Of a stretch of DNA of 64,000 nt, positions 58,166-64,000 are shown in pieces. Position 1 is the stretch's first letter; every line of letters starts with the position of its first letter. A program made the translations under genes and the position numbers. The notes beneath the pieces are model-generated. The model saw only the letters and a list, made by a program, of their open reading frames with translations, was not told the origin of the DNA and did not search any database. Location: the NCBI GenBank assembly GCA_039000515.1, contig JBCFYV010011164.1:38946363-39010362 (forward strand). Direction: 5' to 3'. This DNA comes from Timema cristinae (lineage: Eukaryota; Arthropoda; Insecta; Phasmatodea; Timematidae).

Positions 58166-61100
58166 CGAATAAAGCAATGAGAGGAATTGTAACAGAAAAC
58201 GGTTAGAACACTGACAGCCCCAATATCGAAAAAATCAAACTAAATTACTCTGATATTTAGTCAACACGCCTACAGATATGGGTTTTAATTATTTAATTTA
58301 TATGTAAAGAGTAGTAAAGCCTTGAAGTAGGTTTACTAGAGGAATGCAACAGTTAATAAGAACATTTATTATAAGGTACACAATTATATTACGGTCTATA
58401 ACCATAGCATAATATTTCCATTTCTTATAAAATGTTGCCCTCGAGCGTAAAAAGTCGTATGTCTCGTTCCTTTATGTTGTCTCTTGAAGAGAATATTAGG
58501 ATTGAATCTTGACAGGTGTTTTGAAGAGTGTTTTTAATTTCATAGATTTTTATCACTCTCCCTCCACGAATATACAAGTAAGCCTACTATTTATCCAGAT
58601 TCTACCATTCTCATTTCTAGCAAATTTGGGTAAATATGTGGGTAGCCTGAATGGGTGTTAAGACACTAATACCTTTAACTATAGACTTAAAATTTAAATT
58701 AATGACTGAATAGTATTAAACAAATTTTACCTCCCAGAGTAATTCTTTTTTTAAATTCAGAAATATATTATTTGGTAGCTTATGTTAAATTAACTCTTCA
58801 TACTTGCAAATTTGTATAGAAAAAACTAGGGCCAGATGAAAAATAAAACTCGATTCAACTCACACAATCATTTATAAGCGATCAATCATTATAGAAATGA
58901 GCACATCGATGAAGTAATTAATCAAATTATATTGCAATCCATTACCGTCATAATTAAAAATGAATTATTTTTAAATAATCGTATTTTTCCATGTACCTCA
59001 AAGTGGAGCTATAGTTTAATATTTAAGAACATTTTATGATTTACTATTTACGAACGCTTTTTTTATCGTATAGCATTACTTACCAGGAAGGAAATAACAT
59101 ACAGTTTCGGATGCGTTATGTGCTCTGTTGGCACAGAACGTTGCCCAGGGTACACAATAAGAGGTTGTCTATTTTTCTGCACTTACTCAACCATCTGGTT
59201 GTATATCAACATACGACTTAACCTGAATTGATTCCATTTCAAACACATCACTCAATCCCAGGCCGTTAATCTATGAATGTGGAAGGGGGAAAGCCCCTAA
59301 TTAACTAATATATTTTTTGACAATATCGGGGAAAATAAACCAAGATCCTTAACTCAAATAGAAAAAAAAAAACACTATCAACTGAAAGTGTCAACTCAAC
59401 CGAGTTAAACAACAATTTATACGCATCACTTTTTTTTTATCTGCGATGCATTAACGAACATCACAAAATGTTGAGAGAAGCTCTTCTCCCTTGCATCAAA
59501 AACTAAACATGTATGAATGTCAACGAAGTGTCTCAAAATGATTTAAACTTGGAAACTGGGAAAAGGCACCCAATTTTGATGTCTTATGTCTCTCTGCTCC
59601 TTTCTACACGAACCCCTCTCCATACCTTCCTGGTTTTCAACTTGTTTCTAGAAAGACGGAGTTAACCCACCATTTCCCCTTCCCCCAACAGGGAGAGCCA
59701 GTGTGATGCGACTGAATGGCTGCAAACACAGTTCAGTAAAATCAAACCAAACGGAAATACCCAAAGGAATGTTCGGATTGATTTTTCTTTACGGTAGTGA
59801 ATGATATACGATATATAGCAGCAGAAAAGAGAGAGAGATAGAGAGAAAAAGGAAAAACATACAGAGGGTTTCACAAACCTATTTTAAAAGAAAAAAACTT
59901 TTTTTTTCATGTTGTGATTGATTTGTAAATTTGGTTCTTTCCAAAGTTTTTTTTTACTATAAGGTTTCATTTTTTTTTTTTTTCTTGTTCCTCGTTACAA
60001 AGTTTTATCCTCCCAAGTAGAAAACAATATTAAATACATTTTATGTTCTTTACTTTTCAATTTTCTCTCACAAAAGATACTTACTCTAGATTTTTCTCTT
60101 GGATCTTAACAAGATCATAAAAACAAATTATATACTATACTTTAGATCTAATATTTGTATATGTTTGTTATTTGGCGTGGATGTTTATTCGACCCTTTCA
60201 GAGTTGGTGGGCACACAGACTCAACGTAAATCTTGTAAAGTCTTATTTTATTGTAGTAGGTAGGTCAGGGCTCGAATTCTTGTATAGTATGTGTTGATTT
60301 TTTTTTTCTTTACTTTACGGTTTTTCACTCTCCTCCACACAAAAGTGGAAATATTTCTTCTTATTTCTCGACTCCCTACCACAACAATGTAGAAGTGTAA
60401 ATAGCTTGGACAGATAGTAAAAATAAGTAGCATCTCTTAACTGAATTTAACGACCTACATAATAATTAAATAAAATTGGAAAAATAAAAAAAAAAATGTT
60501 TCTAAATATTTCATTTCAAAACCACCAAGTAGTCAATATCATGACATAAAAACTACTAAGTAGACTGTAACAAAACAAACAATAAACTGTTATGATGTCA
60601 CATTCTCTTGATTTTAATGTTTTATTTCACCACCTCCTAGTAGTCATTGGGCCTATACGCATTCTTTAATTTATTACACAAATTTAATACAGACGATAAA
60701 GGAATAGTTTTGAAGGAAATGTACCCACATTTGAATGAAGAAATAATGTTAAACCATTTTGGAAAAATCCTCTTCAGTCTTAATAAAATAGTGTTCCTGT
60801 GACTTGGAGGTTAAGGTTCGAGTCTCAGCCAGGTATACAGAAGAATGTTTTTCTATGAGTATGATCACCTTGTTTTTCCCATTATGCTTCTCCACTAATT
60901 CAGGATCACTTTATCAAATATGAACCTTATTATTCCTACAGCTGTGATGAACCCGTTTATAATATTTTGATTTATCTCAACTACTTATTAAGCAAAGTGT
61001 AGGTCAATATGTTTATTGCCTATGATTTCTAGAACCGTTTAACTGATTACGATGCTGTTTTTTTAATCTCATGTATATTTTTACCTGGTAGACCTTCAGC

Positions 61101-62639
61101 TATTGATCATACGAATTAAATTATATAAAATTTATATTTTCCAAAGACATTTTCTTAAAACGTGCAATCACTGATGAATTCTCCCATTGAATGTAGAATT
61201 TATTAGGTTTCTGTACAGCCCGATCAACAAATTCAAAAAGTGATTAAAAATACATTTTAATAGTAAATCCAAAAATAAATCATATTTTAGTTTAATTGGT
61301 GGTTTTGAATTCTGTAATTATATGATTACTTATACATATTTATACATATTTTAATACCATAATTTTTTATTATGTTGAATTTATCCGTAAGGAATACACG
61401 TTATTTTCATAAATTATAAATGTCTTCAAGTCACTGAGGAGTGACGTTAAAGGCTGTATACATATTTTATGTACACTATAGACTGTAGAGTAGAAAAAGA
61501 GTGGAATGCAACGAGTGCATCTAATTTTATGACTTCAGGGAAATAAATCAGACCCGATGATATAGAATCGGTGCTAAGTCATAGATTCTAGTTTAAAACA
61601 TCGACACACAACTGTATATATGTGTAATTAAACATATGGTACATGACCCATACTGACTTTTGTATTGATCGTCTCCGTGCATGGAATTAAAACCATCCAA
61701 AGAACTTTCAAAGAGCTACATTGACGTGCATGACGAATATCTCAAATACCGTAGGCAACATACCAAAGGTGGAGGGTGTTTGGCCACAATCCGTTTCTGA
61801 GCGTTGGAGAGAGACTATCGTTGGGTGGTCTCACTAAACTTGTTCAGTTTAGAATGTTCAATACTGTACATACAAACGACACAGTGTGCTATTATTTGAG
61901 ATGGTGACTCAATGTCGTCAAAGGTCCAACTTCATTTGAAAACTTAAGTTTAATTAACGACGTAACCCACGGATCCTATCCGTTAGTTTGCAAATCATTG
62001 GGACTATTAGAAGAAGAATCCCACTGGAGCAGTGTTTTACCAAAAACCGCATTATGTCAGTCTTCTCCCTGACTCAGATATTTTCTTTCTAGCATGTTCA
62101 TTCTTTTCACGTGACAGATCCACTAATGCCTTGGCTCGCCCACAGGGAAAGCATGTCGCAAAATATTGTACATAAAATCAGAACAGCACAATCGGTAGAC
62201 AATTTGGTCTTCAATGGAGATATTTTTAATGTAGTCTAGAGTGAATTAAGTCAAGCTGTAATACATATATCAGACAATACCTTTAAATACTTGTATCTTA
62301 TTCTAACCGAGAATTTTTATCGATTTATATTTTATAGAGACTCATTTGAGAAAAACGATAAAAGACTGGACATGTCTATTTTAAACTTGAACATATACAC
62401 TCTATTAAAGACAGAACAACATATAATGCTATTATAGTGTGTTCGAGATCCAGTGGGAGGAGGTTATTTTAAGATGCACCCGATAGTACAAGCAACACTT
62501 TTTTCATTAATTTATTTTTGGCTAAACTCAGGTTTGAGGAATATGTTGCCTTGGCAGTGGCTTTATCGGGTTAGCTAATACTTTGTTAAAAGGGGAAGAA
62601 CATCGAGTGCAACATTTAAATTATTTTTTTATTTTAAAA
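58166..62639. other. Spacer with diverged SINEs
   Basis: 58480-58680 (TTATCACTCTCCCTCCACG, GTAGCCTGAATGGGTGTTAA) and 60240-60430 (GGCTCGAATTCTTG, CGGTTTTTCACTCTCC, CTTGGACAGATAGTAA) are SINE bodies on the plus strand; 60780-60950 may be another (GGTTCGAGTCTCAG). No gene is recognised over this 4.5 kb. Confidence 0.4.
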
Positions 62640-63660
62640 AGACCAAATTGTCGTGTGCAACACATCGAAGTAAAATTTCACATTAAAATTAATGCGAAAA
62701 TTATCTATCATTCTATGGAATGAGGAGTCAATACTCGGAGAGATCTCAGATTCGATACATAATATGCTCATGGGAGGAGCCACCGTATTGTTCTCAGGAG
62801 ACCTTGAACAATTACTATCGGTCATTTCGAGAGTAGCTAAAGCTGACAAAATCAACGCCTATCTTAAATGATCCCGCATATGCTCAGATATATTTTGAAA
62901 TATTCCCTGTCAACCAACATGCGCATACAACTGTACGAAGACCTAAACTTGACTTGTTTGTCTATAAATCACTGAAACTTGCAATGAAGTCTTCGTAGAG
63001 CACGATGGGAAGATGTCCTTGTTCAAACTCCTAGAAATACATTCTGGTCTAGGAAATCAAGAAATTTGTCCATTTTATCTAGCTGGCTATGCATCTTCTG
63101 CAATACAAACCTTTTTAATGGTTCCAGGAGCAAGCTATTCTAGCTCCAAAAATGGATCGGCTAATAAAATTAACAACTCTGTTTTATACCAGTTTGAAGT
63201 GCCACTTCTTTACCCTCCCCACACTACCACGTTCATAGGCACTAACCTATCTAATTTAATAGTTCCCTTATTAAATTCAGTTAACCCATACTTGCCCTTC
63301 AATTAAAATTTTAGTACCCATAGTTTTTCCACGTTATTTTAACCCACATAGACCATCATACAGGTAAAAAGTTTGCAAAATTGTATCATAGAGGCAACTG
63401 TCATGAGATGTTTCGCTCCGGAAAAATGTGCTGTGATACCAAGAATACCCGTTATTCCTTTAGACCAGCCTTCCAGTTAAAATGTATGCAATTTACATCA
63501 ACATATCGCAAGAACTAACCCTATAAGTAGCAGATATTTCTCACATGGACAGCTACATGTGGTGTGTTCTCGTGATAGTTATAACACCAACCCACAAATG
63601 CTTGTTTCTGATGATAAAACCCCTAACGTTTCTTACAAAAAGTCCTTGATTTAAAATTTG
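62640..63660 (+). pseudogene. Second Helitron/PIF1 helicase relic
   Basis: A strongly decayed C-terminal helicase in order: LWNEESILGE (Walker B-like), GGATVLFSGDLEQLLSVIS, ADKINAYLK, YSLSTNMRIQLYED (62910-62960), EQAILAPK (about 63130), VIPRIPVIPLDQP (about 63440), then YFSHGQLHVVCSRD and TPNVSYKKSLI with a stop near 63650. Frames change several times and the block between VIPRIP and SHGQL is partly deleted. It differs at many positions from the helicase at 42742-44339, so it is a separate and probably older copy. The open frame at 63013-63306 is not the coding frame throughout. Confidence 0.7.
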
Positions 63661-64000
63661 CAACTTTATTTCTTTTATGTAATACAAATATTTTTTGTGT
63701 CTAATATTATAACATAAATAATTGCGCCGCATTGAATTTTTTTAATTCTGAGGAAACCTTTTTATCAACTCCAAAGCTTTCATCATGGTATAATAACTAC
63801 ATAATACGTTTCGTTATTTGCTTCTGTATGTGGGAGATTAAAAACTCTGGGTTTATAATTATAATTGATTTAATGAATATGTTTTAACAACCAACATTAA
63901 TGCGAGGGAAGTTGCGTGCAGAATCTAGTAAGAAATAATCATACTAATAATTTATTTCAATTATCAACTTAATTTATTTTATTATTCCTGCTTATACGTT
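63661..64000. other. AT-rich spacer
   Basis: Nothing recognised. Confidence 0.35.

Noticed and set aside
63013..63306. 97-residue open frame as a gene
   Set aside because: The helicase motifs of this locus read in other frames (for example EQAILAPK), so this frame is an accident of decay.

Overview
This is an AT-rich animal nuclear sequence, most likely from an arthropod and probably an insect. The evidence is its repeat content: tRNA-derived SINEs, a piggyBac, a Helitron of the kind common in insects, a Ty3/gypsy element, Tc1/mariner-like and hAT-like non-autonomous elements, minisatellites, GT-AG introns and no operon-like gene packing. I cannot name the species. I find no complete host gene; almost every readable coding sequence belongs to a mobile element or its remains.

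Layout. 1-8.2 kb is AT-rich spacer with many SINE copies. 8.24-10.69 kb (minus) holds a broken but colinear relic of a large, unnamed, multicopy invertebrate protein family. 11.13-11.69 kb is a MITE with long inverted repeats and TA target duplications. 12.4-15.5 kb is SINE-rich. 16.05-18.45 kb is a complete piggyBac (TTAA duplications, inverted repeats, three catalytic Asp) with one frameshift. 19.03-20.14 kb is a 48-bp minisatellite. 21.61-29.39 kb is a young Ty3/gypsy retrotransposon on the minus strand. 32.4-36.6 kb is a SINE cluster with a nested stack: a SINE split by a hAT-like element that itself contains a solo LTR of the same gypsy family. 36.8-38.5 kb carries two diverged copies of an unnamed repeat. 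38.71-44.34 kb is a decayed autonomous Helitron (Rep plus PIF1-like helicase) with two recognisable introns. 45.09-46.21 kb has a microsatellite and a 26-bp minisatellite with higher-order structure. 46-64 kb is mostly spacer with one full SINE, a degenerate ~150-bp tandem array, a LINE tail, a MITE inside a repeat-rich segment, and a second, more decayed Helitron helicase relic.

The most informative locus is the gypsy element. Its LTRs differ only by two single-base indels in my reading. Gag and Pol overlap in the -1 frame at a GGGAAAC heptamer, followed after 5 nt by a potential H-type pseudoknot. Its leader lacks a standard TGG-type primer-binding site and instead carries the complement of the first 16 nt of initiator tRNA-Met. 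Its LTR has a duplicated 35-bp module, with an AAGATGGCG core, that is single in the older solo LTR. All family assignments rest on recognition of motifs by eye; no database search was run.
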